Below are positions 1 through 11,750 of a stretch of DNA of 64,000 nt, in pieces (positions within the stretch are counted from its first letter, which is position 1; every line of letters begins with the position of its first letter). This DNA is from Anticarsia gemmatalis. Lineage: Eukaryota > Arthropoda > Insecta > Lepidoptera > Erebidae. The notes under the pieces were generated by a model that saw only the letters and a program-made list of their open reading frames with translations, did no database searches and was not told where the DNA came from. The stretch is from NCBI RefSeq assembly GCF_050436995.1, contig NC_134757.1, positions 2,802,501 to 2,866,500 of the forward strand. Reading direction: 5' to 3'. The position numbers and the translations under genes are program-made.

Positions 1-435
1 AAATAACTCCTATAATGATAAAAAGGGATAGAATACCTTTTACTGAAATTTTTTTCAACATCACCATAGTCGCGGGCCGAAGCGAGTACCATAAGAGCCA
101 AAGCTTGTCTGTCTTTTGTTGAAAAATATGTCTAAAAACATTGTTTATTATAATAGATAGCTTACTACTACTATTTTTCGAAAAATCTACTCCTACACAG
201 CTAAAATGGTTCATGAAACTTCATATGAACGGATCATTTAGTGGCTAATGTTTGCAAGTTGTGCATCAAGATAGGCTTGCGATAAGTAAATGAACGGAAA
301 TGTAGTCATAACCACTAGATTTAATCGTTACGAAGCGTGAGGAAACTCTAAAGCTATTAACGACATTATACTTAGTACACTAATGTTGAACATCACGCGA
401 TATGAGTTTTGTTGCACTCAACACCATATTAAATA
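1..435. other. AT-rich DNA, no gene
   Basis: No credible coding region. A short GC-richer patch around 68-95 (GTCGCGGGCCGAAGCGAG) resembles the 3' end of lepidopteran Helitron-like elements, but it lacks the terminal CTAG and is too short to call. Confidence 0.5.
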
Positions 436-674
436 CTAGCTGACCCGCGCAACTTCGCTTGTGTCACATAAGAGAGAATGGATTAAATTTTTCCCCGTTT
501 TTGTAACTTTTTTTACTGGTACTCTGCTCCTATTAGTCGTAGCGGGATGATATATAGCCTCGATAAATGGGCTATCTAACACTGAATTTTTCAAATTGGA
601 CCAGTAGTTCCTGAGATTAGCGCGTTTAAACAAACAAACAAACAAACTCTTCTTCTTTATAATATTAGTATAGA
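436..674 (-). mobile_element. Non-autonomous Helitron-like element, 239 bp
   Basis: Read on the minus strand, it begins TCTATACTAATATTATAAAG and ends in GCGGGTCAGCTAG. A small hairpin lies just before the end (CGCAA-type stem, weakened in this copy). The flanking bases are A before the 5' TC and T after the 3' CTAG, as expected for Helitron insertion between A and T. A short (GTTT)n tract lies near the 5' end. Copies at 17220-17507 and 55642-55892 share both ends and most of the interior. It encodes nothing, so it must rely on a Rep/Helicase protein made elsewhere. Confidence 0.85.
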
Positions 675-748
675 TTACTGAAATTTAATGAAGGATAATG
701 TGGAAAAACAGGTTGTAATTAATATTACAGTACAAATATTCCTTTCTT

Positions 749-925
749 CCAACTATGTTGGAGTCGGCTTCCAGTTTCACTGGATGCAGCTAGATACCAG
801 CATTTTACATAAAGCGACTGCCTATCGGACCTCCATAACCCAGTTACCTGGGTTATAACACTATACTCTTCGGTAAGAATGTTGTCAGACTTCCTAGCTG
901 CTAACTACTGGTAATGACTATGATT
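749..925 (+). repeat. Dispersed repeat R1, copy 1
   Basis: It matches 7631-7885 over much of its length. Shared blocks include GTTGGAGTC, TACCAGCATTTTACAT and CCCAGTTAC-TGGGTTAT. It carries a small palindrome around CCCAGTTACCTGGG. I recall this unit as a common lepidopteran repeat but cannot assign it to a class. It has no coding capacity. Confidence 0.7.
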
Positions 926-1331
926 CAGTTATTGGTTTGGACGTCAAACAAGACACACATTTTTTAGGATTTATAACATTACATCCATTACGCATACAGA
1001 ATGGTTTCAATCAATTGTTCAGTAACACAATAGAATTAAAAGCTCAACTATTACCGTATCGTATTACAATAATCCTAAGGTATATTGATTCAAAGGAGGT
1101 TCCATTCATACACAATTCGGTGGTCTCGTCATTGTTGTACTAAATGGCTTATAAATAGCAATAGATTTGCTGTATATTTTAGTATAGTAAAAATTCTGAT
1201 TGATTCTTCAATTAGATATTAATAAAGACTATAATAAGTGCTGTTTTGTGTTTAAAAAAAGCAAATTCCATTTTATTAGTAAAGTTCTAATAGTAAATAT
1301 GAAGTAAACTGCTTTTGTGGTCACAGGAATG

Positions 1332-1499
1332 ATTACCGGGACGGGCGAAGTGCTTTTGGTATTTTCTAATTTATATTAAAATTAGAAAATTCCTAAATAC
1401 TAGCCCGGTGTTTGGTAACGTGCCTGGCATTGTGGTACAGTTAGCCCCCAGTTACATGCGACTAGCAATTATAGCGAAACGTGGGTGTATTTTATACAA
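1332..1499 (+). mobile_element. SINE type 2, body and tail
   Basis: It starts in the segment after a tRNA-like B box (GATTACCGGG, then GGGCGAAGTGCTTTTGG). It continues through TTTGGTAACGTGCCTGGCAT and the GTGGGTGTATTTTATA tail block. The same blocks recur near 8571-8945, 28345-28540, 57730-57975 and 60690-60980. The head is missing or decayed. The 3' side abuts a type 1 SINE. Confidence 0.6.
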
Positions 1500-1718
1500 A
1501 TCTCCTCCCTGGCGCAGTGGTTTAGGTCGCCACGCCGATATCACTGCGTCGGGAGGTCGTGGGTTCGATTCCCACATAGAACAATATTTGTGCGATCCAC
1601 AAATAATTGTTTCGGGTCTGGTTGTACTTTGTATCCGTTGTTTGCATGATTGTAAAAGTCCCTGCGACACAAGAGTCTAAGTGCGGGAGTTGTCTTTTAA
1701 ATAAGAAAGAAAAAAACA
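1500..1718 (+). mobile_element. tRNA-derived SINE, type 1
   Basis: The head has an A-box-like block (TGGCGCAGTGGTTTAGG) and a B-box-like block (GGTTCGATTCC) about 50 bp apart, as in an RNA polymerase III promoter. The body follows: TATTTGTGCGATCCACAAATA, then TTTCGGGTCTGG. An A-rich tail ends near 1718. It is not a functional tRNA because no acceptor stem closes. The whole unit recurs inverted at 2415-2606 and in decayed form elsewhere. Overlapping short ORFs on both strands are incidental. Confidence 0.85.
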
Positions 1719-1885
1719 TCTGCCCTCACCTTTTGGTAAAATACTCGTAATATAATAAAGGAATAAAAACAGCAGTACCACTTCTCAATAATAAAATCAA
1801 CTTCGTTTTTCTCAAGAATAAGAAAAATGAAAAAAATGTTTTAGCAGTGGAAAAAATAAACCTTCGCGGCACTTCACTTGTCCCA

Positions 1886-1945
1886 GTTTGTGTGACAGCC
1901 CTGACGAGGTTACGTCATTTAAGTCAAGTGCAGGGCTGACAACTT
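1886..1945 (+). repeat. Short twin repeat around GACAGCCCTG, copy 1
   Basis: The order GTGACAGCCCTGACG, TTACGTCATTTAAGTCAA, AGGGCTGAC is repeated at 2688-2735 with a few changes. The two copies lie about 800 bp apart in the same orientation. Confidence 0.6.
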
Positions 1946-2414
1946 GAGACATTGTTATGTGTGTGAAATGTGGTGCACAGTTTAGTTTGTTTATAACACT
2001 TGGAATATTCCAGAATCGCACTTTTAGTAGAATAAAAACTTAAACTTAAACGACTTGACTTGTATACGGTGTTACGTTCTAATTTTTTTGAACGTGCGCT
2101 ATGGAGTATTCTTAAGTTAAGTATGAAATATATAGGTTATAATAATGTTAGCTAGCTAGTTGTATGTAACATTTTTAAATGTTAAATATTCGATGTAAAG
2201 TTAATAGTCCCAATTCTACGGTTTAAAAGTAATAAAATATTAATGCGTGATAAAAGTTTTAATGTATCTTTGAGACTACACGTATACGTATTTTTATTAC
2301 CATGCGCAACGAGTCGCATCGTTGAGCGTCATAGCATTATGTGTATGAGCCGCAATGGTTTAAAAACATTCATAATTCTGTTTTCAACTTCGATAAAAAA
2401 AGCTACCCACGCAA

Positions 2415-2606
2415 TAACAATTGTTCGTGTGTCGTGGGTTTTTTACAAACATATAAACGGCGGACACAAAGTACAACCAGACCCGAAACAACTATTCATG
2501 GAGCGCACTAAAAATTGTCCCGTATGGGAATCGAACCCACGACCTTCCCATGAAACCATAGTGGCGTAGCGACCACCTTAACCACTGCGCCACAGAGACC
2601 ATCTTC
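2415..2606 (-). mobile_element. tRNA-derived SINE, type 1, inverted copy
   Basis: On the minus strand it shows GTGGCGCAGTGGTTAAGG, then GGTTCGATTCCC, then a body with ATTGTTTCGGGTCTGGTTG. It matches the copy at 1500-1718 along its length. The two copies face each other about 700 bp apart. Confidence 0.85.
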
Positions 2607-2687
2607 AAAAACAAAACAATTCTGAACACTATTAAATAGAGCTTACATTTTCTTACTAATGTTACATAACAACATATCAGTAGTTGC

Positions 2688-2735
2688 GACAGCCCTGGCG
2701 TGACGTCACTTAAGTCAACCGGATAGGGGTGACAG
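2688..2735 (+). repeat. Short twin repeat around GACAGCCCTG, copy 2
   Basis: This is the partner of 1886-1945. It contains a perfect TGACGTCA palindrome at 2701-2708, where copy 1 has the decayed TTACGTCA. Confidence 0.6.
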
Positions 2736-5040
2736 GTCGACAGTGTTTACGGACTACAATGTCTACAATTCTAGGTAATCTAGCGTATTGCACCTCGTAA
2801 TTACTTGATATGGATCCTATTAAGGAAACCGATATATTGACGTCACAATGTCGTATTTTTGCAGGCACCAAATTTTGCCCAATTAAATGAAATTAAATTC
2901 AATGTTTCAGTCTATTATAATGTTAATTTCAACACAGAAAATTTACATAGAATACACATTTTAGGTGCTTTTTTGCTGGTATGCGTTAAACTTAAGTAGC
3001 TGAGTGAAGATTTTAGCGTAAATTATTTTTAGTAAAATTATCAGGGTCCCATTAAAAAAAGAGATTTATAGAGAAAAGTTCTTCTTAACGTATGTCGCTG
3101 GTATATGGATATAGTTAATTAATATCCTTACGAATTACTAATAATTAGTTCTAATGCATACTCCAAAAATATTATTTTAGAGTAAAAATATAAACCAACC
3201 TGATTTAAAAGTAGCATGAAATCATAATGAACCCTTTTTGACTACGTAAACAATTTCAGACCGGCTCAACAGGACCATAAAACAAATTGATACAAACTAC
3301 ATCCTTCCAAATAAAATTAGGCCTACAAAGCCTAAATTTTCCCATAAAATAACCCTTTCCATCAAATTTCACATGGCGAAAACCGTGACCGAATCAGAGA
3401 GGGTTTCCTCATAGCCGGCCGACCGCTGATCCCACAAATTGAAGATCCATTCATCAATAGAAAATTGGTGCCGAAATCTAACCCGTCACGGCGAGTTGAA
3501 TCGAGAATATTAGAAAAGGGTCTGAACCCTTCCGTAGCCGTAAAACGTACCTTATTATAATCTTCATTGATTCTCTACGAGGTACTTACGTTTCTAGGTC
3601 GAATTTCGTAGTGAGCTAGATTTTTGCTAGGCAGCAGATTCTTGAAGACGTGGTTTTTTGCATCTTTGCATATTTGAGCGTGATTTTGCAGGCTTTTGAA
3701 GAATTACGTATGCATTCAGGTCAGTATAAGCCACTTCCTGTAGAATCTTAGTTTAAGATGATTTTATCATTTTTTATTCAGATAACGATTAACCGCGGAG
3801 TTTTTAAATCATTGAGAAAGCTTTAAAGTCTGCAGAACTAAAATTAGGTTAGGCCAAGATCTTTGAGAATGCTCCAGCTGCAACGTTTAAACTACTAGAA
3901 ATGGCTACGAATAGGCTAACTAGCAGCGGTGGCTAAAACAATCCTTGATCGAGCATACGTGTTTAAAAATCGTATTTTACCAAGCTTTTAAAGTATTAAA
4001 ATTCCACATATTCCTTCAAAACCATCAATTCAAACATCATTTCCCTAGAAAATACACCTTCCCATGGCATTCCCACGTTCATAAATAAGACGGTAACAGC
4101 CGCACACCGCATGTAACATTCAAAACTCACATAATCTCGGCGTTATGAGCGACAACTCCCTTGATGGTAACTTTTCATGCAAATCGCCGTGTAACCTCTG
4201 AGGGGCCGTACGAATGTATTAAACCCAGGAGAGATGAAGTTTTAATGTAACCTAAACTGTTGCTTGTTTAATTAATCAATTTAAGTTTTTAACTGCAGGT
4301 GGGTTAAGGAATGAATTTTAAAATGTCGTGATATTTTTTTTGCCACCTTAAAAGAAGGATGTGTCAGTCTTTGTTTTTATGTGTATTTGGCACTTTATGA
4401 TGAATATAATTATTATATTTTCCACTTCTAATGAAAGTTTTTTTTTTAAATAAAATAATATACTTATTTCTACCTTTACACATATAAAGAACTTCGTAAC
4501 TTCGTTTGTACAGCCATAAATAAGGTCGAAATTTGCGAAATACCAAATAGTACCTACTAAAAAAATTGTCGCTTTACCAAAAGAGACTAAGAATAACCTC
4601 GATATAACAAAGGATTGTAAATTCAACAAATTCAAGAGCTAAGCTTATCGTTATACTTGAAAATGCCCTTAAAACTGTCTTATTGAAAAACCCTTATTAA
4701 TCTATGGCCGATCTTTAAAGCTGTCCAAAGTCATCTCAAGTGTTTTTAAGACCTCTTCTACAATAAGGCTTCATGTACCCTCGAATTAATCTTTACTGTG
4801 ATCAACTTTATAGGCATTTTTAGATAGACGTAATATCTTGATATTTGGATGACCTTTCTTCAGTAAAAAAAGGAGAAATAAAGGTTCTTCAAAACAAAGG
4901 TTTAATTAGGCTTAAAGTACCTACAGGCCGTTCATTTATGCGTATCATGGATATCAGTTGAAAAGTAGTGTCAAATGGATAGTCACTATTCAGATATATC
5001 AGTCACTATAATTTATATAGTTAAATTTATAGCCAGGTTC
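2736..5040. other. AT-rich DNA, no gene or clear repeat
   Basis: I see no exon-like ORF. Two stretches (about 3340-3550 and 4080-4220) are less AT-rich and lack repeat signatures. The second contains an octamer ATGCAAAT at 4177-4184. They could be unique or conserved non-coding DNA; nothing more can be said from sequence alone. Confidence 0.5.
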
Positions 5041-5160
5041 TAAACAGATACTGGTGCTCATCACACAAATATATATCCCGGGTGGTTTTCAAATCCACCA
5101 CACGCAACACTACGGTTATTGCAGCAAGGTGACCACGTTAACAACTGCGCCAAACGTGCA
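5041..5160 (-). mobile_element. tRNA-derived SINE, type 1, degenerate
   Basis: The minus strand shows TTTGGCGCAGTTGTTAACG, a B-box remnant GGATTTGAAAACC, and the body TATATATTTGTGTGATGAGC, then TAGAACCTGG. The order matches the 1500-1718 copy, but the boxes are mutated. Confidence 0.7.
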
Positions 5161-7045
5161 CCTGAATAATCTAAATATAAGACTACAACAACACAATTAT
5201 CTGTTTAATTACACATAGCAATCTCGTAATTATCAACAGAGGAGGTAAAACCTTTGTTTTTCAAAGATCTATTCAAAAGCCAATCCATTACAAGCCCATT
5301 CAAGCCGATAGACATCCACAGAACAATATCACATAGATACTCTCAGATTGAAACCGCTCAGCTCTACAGCGTTGTACAACAATAGGTTTTCACTCTGTGA
5401 CCCGCGCGTCATTACCGGTTGCCGGACCTACTGTCGTTCTGACTCTGCTATGTATTGTTTACTGAGCTTTACAGACAAGATAGATAGGATATAAAGCCTC
5501 TATCTATATTATGTATAACGATGGTTTGAATGTCGTTTTCAATAATTTACTGACGGTGTTCTTTAAGTATTTGATTTTAGATGCAATTTTGGGCGGCTAT
5601 ATTCTCACTTTCTTACTTCTACAATACTTTCTTTATCTTTGCGTTTATCTTTTACGTAGGTTATGTGGTAGAGAATGCCTTAGACATTAAGTCCGCCTTT
5701 GTACCGTGTATGTGAAGTTTTTAATGAAAGAAACATATTTTTGTGTGGAATACTAATGTGTTTATTAAAAACAATAATTACACGAACGAGGCTTAAAGTT
5801 ATTATATTACTTAAATTAACGTGAAACTATATCGCGAAAATAATAAAAAAAAATATGTACGAATTCGACTGCCAGTTTGAATTAGAAAATAATTTCTGTA
5901 GCGCGTTTCTTTACTTTAGTTTCTACGAAAAAAGTCGCCTGCCGAAGCAAGTCATAAAAAATTCGAATTATAAAGCGACTTTTGTCTACAATTTGCAAAT
6001 CTCATTGCCTTTGTCACAGCGTTCATGTGTTAGAAACGTCCACAGAGGAGACCGCAAGACTGACTGCTACCTCGCTAGATTACTTCGGCTAGTACATTAG
6101 TGTGGCTTGTGCTCAACCTCACATAGGTACAAAATAGGTGTGTTGGGCTCTGTTTATAGTTTGTACTATATAATTCGTTTGATAGTAGCTGTGATATTAT
6201 GATAGGGGTTGTTATAAAGAATATTATAGCAAGTTATTGAAACCCTAATGTCTGCACACAGCGATGACTTTTCTCAGTTATTTGTTGCTATTTGTTTATT
6301 AGAAATAATTTGTTCTTAAACATCATGTTGAAACATTGTCCGAAAATTCTTTAACTAATTATTTACTTCTTAAAGAGATTCTAAATTCTTTATTCGCAGT
6401 TGGCTACATCGGTCTCAAAACCTAGGGTTTCCCTCATTTCGTGAGAAACCCCTAGCCTAGAGAACAATAATGTGATTATTACTAGTAATTTTGATAGATA
6501 AGGGAGGGTAAGTAGAAACGTAAAAAGCTTTTGAATTATTAAATGACTCTAGTGTAGTCAAAAATTGTGTAGTAATTAATCTTTGAAATTCTTCCGCAAA
6601 AATCTAAAACAAAAAAAAATAGGAACAGTTTTAACACTAAATTAGTAGAAAACAGCAATACAGCACGACATAGAACAATACAAAATACAAGCTTTGTATT
6701 CCGCGAATGAAACAATTCATTAAGTTGACCAACATTTAAATTAAAATGAATATTCAGCAATAAATCTAAAGTAAAGCACAACATCAAGTTGCGAAGTTTA
6801 AATTAATCGTTGCGTTGAAATAGCGAAAGAACGGTGGAGGCATTTTGACACTGCCTTTAGCCGCAAAATTGACGATGACTTTAAATTTGACAGCGCTGAT
6901 TTGACCTAGTTATTATTTTGACAATTGATTAGATTAAAACTTTGAGTTGCAAAGTTCTTTGCTCTTTGATGTAAAATTTTATTGATTGGTAAAATGTTGG
7001 TGATTTGAATTTCATCGCAGAAAGATAATTTAAGTTTAAGTTTTA
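5161..7045. other. AT-rich DNA, no gene
   Basis: Only short incidental ORFs are present. A short ORF near 5855-6100 has no recognisable domain and ordinary AT-rich codon content. I do not support it as a gene. Confidence 0.5.
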
Positions 7046-7135
7046 GGGTTCCGTACCCAAATGGTTAAACGAAACCCTATTACTAAGACTTCGCTGCTGT
7101 GTGTCTATCTGCCTGTCACTAAGCGTGAAAATAAG
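7046..7135 (+). repeat. GGGTTCCGTACC-type dispersed repeat fragment
   Basis: The order is AGGGTTCCGTACCCAAATGG, AACGAAACCCTATTAC, then CTGTGTGTCTATCTGCCTGTC. I recall this as the end of a widespread insect repeat. The opening motif and its near-complement CGAAACCCTATTAC form a loose inverted pair. Only one copy is seen here. Confidence 0.5.
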
Positions 7136-7630
7136 ACAGGTGAAATTTTCACAGATGATGTATTTATGTCACCGCCATACCAACAAATACTAAATTTATT
7201 AAATTAGTTGATTTAAGAATTAACTTATTATTGCGCTAACACAAAGTAGTATGCGGCGTTTCGTTAAGTGTTTTGTGGTACGGGATATCTTTATTTCAAC
7301 TTCAGTAACAAGTCACTCGGTACATACTTCTTATTTCAGGAGTCGTTTAAAACACATCCCAAAAGGCTTACGTTTTATGGAAAAAAGGGGTCATAATATA
7401 CCAAACCAATAGGGAAAACCTTAAACAAAAAAAGGCATTTTACAGTCATTACACAAAGTGAGGAGCTTAACAAAATACTTTTAAAACACCAAACAGCTCG
7501 TTAACTTTGTACTCAGTAGGGTAAGCATTAATTTCAATACTTATATTATAAATGCTAAAGAATGTTTGTATGTATGTCACACTTGCACGTCAAAACAAAT
7601 TTATGGATTATCAGTAGCCTTGCTTTTAAC

Positions 7631-7885
7631 GGTGTTGGAGTCCGATTCCAGGCTCACCGTATGCAGCTGAATACCAGCATTTTACATGGAGAGACTGCTT
7701 ATTGGACCTCTATAACCCAGTTACTTGGGTTATTACACGATTCCCATTGGTAAGACTGGTGGTCAGAGTTCCTAGTTTACTAGTTTTCCTAGTTAACCAC
7801 TGTTAAAGATCTTTGGAAATGACAGCCGGGACCCACAATTTGACGTGCCTTCCGAGACACTGATGTTATGGATACTTTTACGGTT
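7631..7885 (+). repeat. Dispersed repeat R1, copy 2
   Basis: It is longer than the copy at 749-925 and extends into GATGACAGCC-like and ACGTGCCTTCCGAGACAC blocks. It has the same internal order and orientation. The short ORFs over it are chance frames in repeat DNA. Confidence 0.7.
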
Positions 7886-8570
7886 ACGATAGTTGAAGAC
7901 CTGGGGTCTAAAATGTTTATTTTCAAATATCGACGCCCTTTTTTTTTCAATCAGGGAAACCAAGAGTGGCTGTAGTAGGGGGTTAAACTTTGAACGCGAG
8001 CAGGCCAGGTCAGTCATGTCAAATAAATTTAAATTGATTTGTATTTGGGTCAATCAGAAAACAGGGCAAGATTTGACGTCGTTCCACTTTCGTCTGTACT
8101 CCATTTTAATTGATCAAAGATAATTGGCAATTTGGAGTTTAATTATTGTTTTGTAGTGACAAAATAATTGTAGTTTTTATTATGTATAAATAATCACAAT
8201 TTTTCATTATTACTTCACATTTTCGCACAAATAATGTTTTTTCTATTTTATTATTTATAAGTACATTTATAGAGACACTCTGGCACTAGATAGCTTGTAG
8301 AAAGACTTCGAGACTCCATTCTTATCCGACTCTGACTGATTTTCATTATGGTTTTATATCAAAGGCAAAACGCATAAAAAAACCGTTTAAAAATGTCTTA
8401 CATAACCAAAATGCATACTGCCTCTAGCTTTTACAGCAAACCTCACGAAAAGGTTAAAAAATGAGAAACGGCGGGAACAAATCACGTTTTAGGTTGTAAA
8501 ATACCCTCGGCGGCTGACTCTTACTGATAACAGTTTGACTGCATTTTTCACACAAAAATACCAGGTGAAT
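7886..8570. other. AT-rich DNA, no gene
   Basis: No supported feature. A T-run lies near 7938-7948. Short opposing ORFs overlap each other and show no domain. Confidence 0.4.
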
Positions 8571-8945
8571 GCCTCTATGGCACGGTTGGTTGTTCATCCG
8601 ACTGTGACTGTGTCCCGGGTTTAATTCTAAGGTCGGACAAAGTGGTGTTTTTCTCAATGGCGCGGTCAGTCGTGTATGCGACTGTTGAACACGAGGTTCC
8701 AGGTTTTCCCTAGAAAAACTTCGAGGTCGGGCTAAAAAAGACTAATAGCACTTTGCTATTAGTCTTTTTCTAATTGATATTGAATTATTCTCAATAGTAG
8801 GTCTGAGTTTGGTTACGATGTATAAGACTATAGGCTTGCTCGAAATTACATGTGAATAACATTGTTCATGGCGAAACACCGGTGTATTTCGTACTCTGCG
8901 TGCATTTTCGGGCATAGAAGGCCTGATTATATAAATAACAGATAG
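8571..8945 (+). mobile_element. SINE type 2, two heads in tandem plus tail
   Basis: Two tRNA-like heads follow one another: CTATGGCACGGTTGGTTG with GGGTTTAATTC, then CAATGGCGCGGTCAGTCG with GAGGTTCCAGGTTTTCC. Each is followed by a GGTCGG-type block. The body with TAGTCTTTTTCTAATTGA and a decayed tail (GGTGTATTTCGTA) reach about 8945. A snap-back duplication is embedded at 8735-8769. Confidence 0.65.
8735..8769. repeat. Perfect 16-bp inverted repeat, 3-nt loop, inside a SINE
   Basis: The arms at 8735-8750 and 8754-8769 (AAAAAGACTAATAGCA and its complement) are perfect. The right arm is normal type 2 SINE sequence. The left arm is an extra inverted copy, which fits a snap-back or template-switch event. 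Confidence 0.8.
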
Positions 8946-9539
8946 TATCTATTCGTGTTACTGGTATTTTTACGGCTAAATGGCAGAGTGATGTAGACAG
9001 TAAAGTACCTAGAACCTACATTTTTTCAAAATTCTATCTTTGTTTCAATTTAAACGCGAGTAATTCCACGTTGGTTAGCTTGTAGTGTAATATATTCGGT
9101 ACATTATTCACTTATCTGTTCTCTCCCAACAAGCAAAAAAATACCAGTTACAAAATAACAGTTATTTTTCACGAGTGTGAAATATTACACGTCACCTTCA
9201 CTTGTTTGGGGCGATAAATAAAATTGTTGGCGTTATGTTAAATTGTAATTGGGCGATGGAAACGCTGACTACTGTAGAATAACAGCTGACAAATCTGTTA
9301 AAATGTTTTTGAATTTTTCATTTTAAACGCCGACTTGTTAAGGGTCGTTTGGAACTGTTATTTTTTAATACGAAATACGATTTATATTTTTTTGACAAGA
9401 CTGTTTTGTGCTGATAACGTGAATACAGTTGATGTTCATTTATAAATTTAACTAGCATTACTCATAGAGAGCTTAATTATTAATAAAATAAATGTTGAAA
9501 ATTTTTAGAAATTATAAATTGCAGCAAAAGTATCTATAG
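8946..9539. other. AT-rich DNA, no gene
   Basis: No repeat signature or coding region recognised. Confidence 0.4.
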
Positions 9540-9615
9540 GGCATCTTTAAAGCGACCACGGCCAGTGTAACCTGCGCCGAAACGTCCAGCATTCTTAGGT
9601 AAAATGCTTGTTCGC
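9540..9615 (+). repeat. Dispersed repeat R2 (ACCACGGCCAGTGTAACCTG)
   Basis: The block CCACGG-CAGTGTAACCTGCG is found on the opposite strand at about 41405-41455. The GCGCCGAAACGTCCAGCA continuation is the usual neighbour of this motif in lepidopteran repeats, as I recall it. The repeat's class is unknown to me. Confidence 0.55.
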
Positions 9616-10132
9616 GCTAATTTCCGTTTTCAAATACTTTCAAGCATGCAACGCGAAATTATAAAGTAATTCTATTTAATACGTATATGTCGTGTATTAT
9701 CTTGAAACAAATACGCTCTGATTAAAACCAGAACAATAAACAATTTACACACACAAACATTAAGGACCCTTTCGCAATATCTACAATACGTCCTCTACAT
9801 CATTTCCCTACCACTTCCTACATATAACCCATTCATTCACAGTTCCGCCTCAATCGCGGTTTCCATTTTAATTGGCAATTATACTTCTTGTATCCAGTGC
9901 CGCCATTAAAAATTGAAACTCCGTAAATCGTGTGAAATTAGCGACAATTTTCCGTTGCGTCTCTATTTGGCTGTTTGAAGCTATCTTGTTTGGTTTCCCG
10001 CTAAAAATAGATCAAAGTGCGCGTTCTTTTTTTAATGTTTAGAACTGGCTGGTTTGTGGAACTTTTCTTGTTTCTTTTTCTGTGAATTTTGTAATAGAGA
10101 ATAGAGAGAAATGACTTGTTAATTCGACTGAC
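9616..10132. other. Possibly unique non-coding DNA
   Basis: The stretch 9760-9990 has no repeat signature and contains homeodomain-like TTTTAATTGGCAATTA. It is a candidate conserved non-coding element, by inference only. Confidence 0.3.
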
Positions 10133-10168
10133 TTTTAAAAAGAAGAGTATAGACTCTTCTTTTTAAAA
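10133..10168. repeat. Perfect 16-bp hairpin, 4-nt loop
   Basis: The arm TTTTAAAAAGAAGAGT at 10133-10148 is the exact complement of 10153-10168. The loop is ATAG. It is not within a repeat I recognise. Confidence 0.85.
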
Positions 10169-10360
10169 AACACTGCCGTTTATCGAAGAGTGAGAATATA
10201 TTTTATTGAATAAAATTATAAGTCTTATTATAAGCATTTAAACTTTTTTGACCTTAAACTTATTTAGTTTCACATAGTGAAAAGCATTTTTATTTAATTA
10301 AGTCTTTACAATGTTTTGTCGCTACCCAAATAACATAACATTACAAGGACACTTTCGCTA

Positions 10361-10465
10361 TATGAATTGCTCTTTTGATCACACAAATAATGCCCCCTAT
10401 AGGAATAAAACCCACGACCTGCCGACGAAATGGCATTACGACCACCTTAACTACTGCAGCACTCA
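10361..10465 (-). mobile_element. tRNA-derived SINE, type 1, degenerate
   Basis: The minus strand reads GTGCTGCAGTAGTTAAGGTG, then GGCAGGTCGTGGGTTTTATTC, then a TATTTGTGTGATC body block. The A and B boxes are mutated. Confidence 0.65.
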
Positions 10466-10775
10466 AAATTAAACCGAACTACCCACTTCATTTAGCCCCT
10501 CAGCTGCAACTAAAATAAAATTGCACAAAACTTGGATGACTTGCACAAACTCTAATAATGATTGACGAGATATTAAGTACAGTACCCTCGATACCTACCT
10601 ATAGCTTGATTGTTTAACGATATAATATACAATTAATTTGACGGTAGGATATTACGAAATTGCTCCGTCAGTGTGTAATTAATTGAATATTAATATCGCG
10701 ATTGTAGAGTCCAAGCTGTATTTGGAACTCCATACTGGAATAATTTCTATCACTACTTAGTTTAAAGCAAAGTTG

Positions 10776-10911
10776 CTCTCTACGTATGTATTTATGCTTA
10801 GATCTTTAAAACTACACAACGGATTATGATGTGGTTTTGAGTAGGTTTATATGTAAAGGTGTCTTTTTGAAATAACTGTATGAAACGGGCGAAGCCGGGG
10901 CAGGGCGCTAG
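10776..10911 (+). mobile_element. Helitron-like element, second family, 3' part
   Basis: It ends GGGCGAAGCCGGGGCAGGGC then GCTAG, followed by T. Upstream are blocks typical of such elements (AAAACTACACAACGGATTATGATG, split by mutations). The 5' end is unclear, so the start is approximate. Confidence 0.55.
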
Positions 10912-11667
10912 TAAGTAATAAAATTAAGTCTCTCTGCTGCGTCTGTCTAATGTTGAAAATATAGTGAACGGATTTTCATATGGTTGTTAAAAGCTTGGCC
11001 AGCAGTGGGACAGCAATGAGTAAAAGAAAATTATAATTCGCTAAATCAGAAACTTATAGGGGAGGAAACAAAATAAATTTTAGCACACTATCTTTTCTCG
11101 CGTTCTTAAGTATCCAATAAAAAATTACACCTATGAAATTCTTTATCATTAAATTATTACTGCTACACATACAAACGTAGTTCTTTCCAACACAGCCTTA
11201 TTGTCATTTCTGAACTTAACATGAAACATACTTTTATACAAAAGTTGTACGCGTGGGAAGAAGGTTTTTCTAAAGGGTAATTCAAAGAATATTTGGAAAG
11301 GAAGCTCAAAGAAATGTTTAAAAAACGTAAACCTTTGGGTACGTTTCATGGATGGTTACTCTCATATACATGTACATAGGTAAATAAATAACATATAAAC
11401 AATTTTGTACGTTATGTTTCGCTTTGAAACGTTGCGAAGGGAAGATGAGAGATGACAGTATTCTTTTGTTTTATGATGGTTTAATGACAACATTAAAAAT
11501 TACTTTTGTATTGAGCACTTTATCAAAGGTACAGACAACTATATCCAAGTATGGTTGACGTCAAGACCATAATGAATACAGTTTTTTTTTATTATTAATG
11601 AAAATGCAACGGTATGCTTAAAAATATTACATGGTTATATCTCACACTCGCAAGTTGTACCAATGAT
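10912..11667. other. AT-rich DNA, no gene
   Basis: No supported gene or repeat. One TGACGTCA palindrome occurs slightly outside, at 11556-11563, within TTGACGTCAA. Confidence 0.4.
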
Positions 11668-11750
11668 GAATCAGATAAAATTGTCACATCTGGGTATCGA
11701 ACCTAGGAACCTCGCGGAATGGCATAGTTAAGCGCTTTTCAACAATTCGT
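11668..11750 (-). mobile_element. tRNA-like SINE head, degenerate
   Basis: The minus strand shows a B-box-like GGTTCGATACCC preceded by a decayed A-box region with AGCGCTTAACTATGCC. The body is not recognisable. Confidence 0.5.

Noticed and set aside
1500..1575. A tRNA gene
   Set aside because: A- and B-box-like blocks are present, but no acceptor stem, proper anticodon arm or terminator fits. It continues into a SINE body and A-rich tail shared with other copies.
1408..1680. Overlapping ORFs on both strands (72-90 codons)
   Set aside because: They lie over two SINEs. The frames are by-products of the GC-richer tRNA-like sequence.
3845..3860. TTAGG telomeric repeat
   Set aside because: Only an isolated TTAGGTTAGG occurs, not a tandem array.
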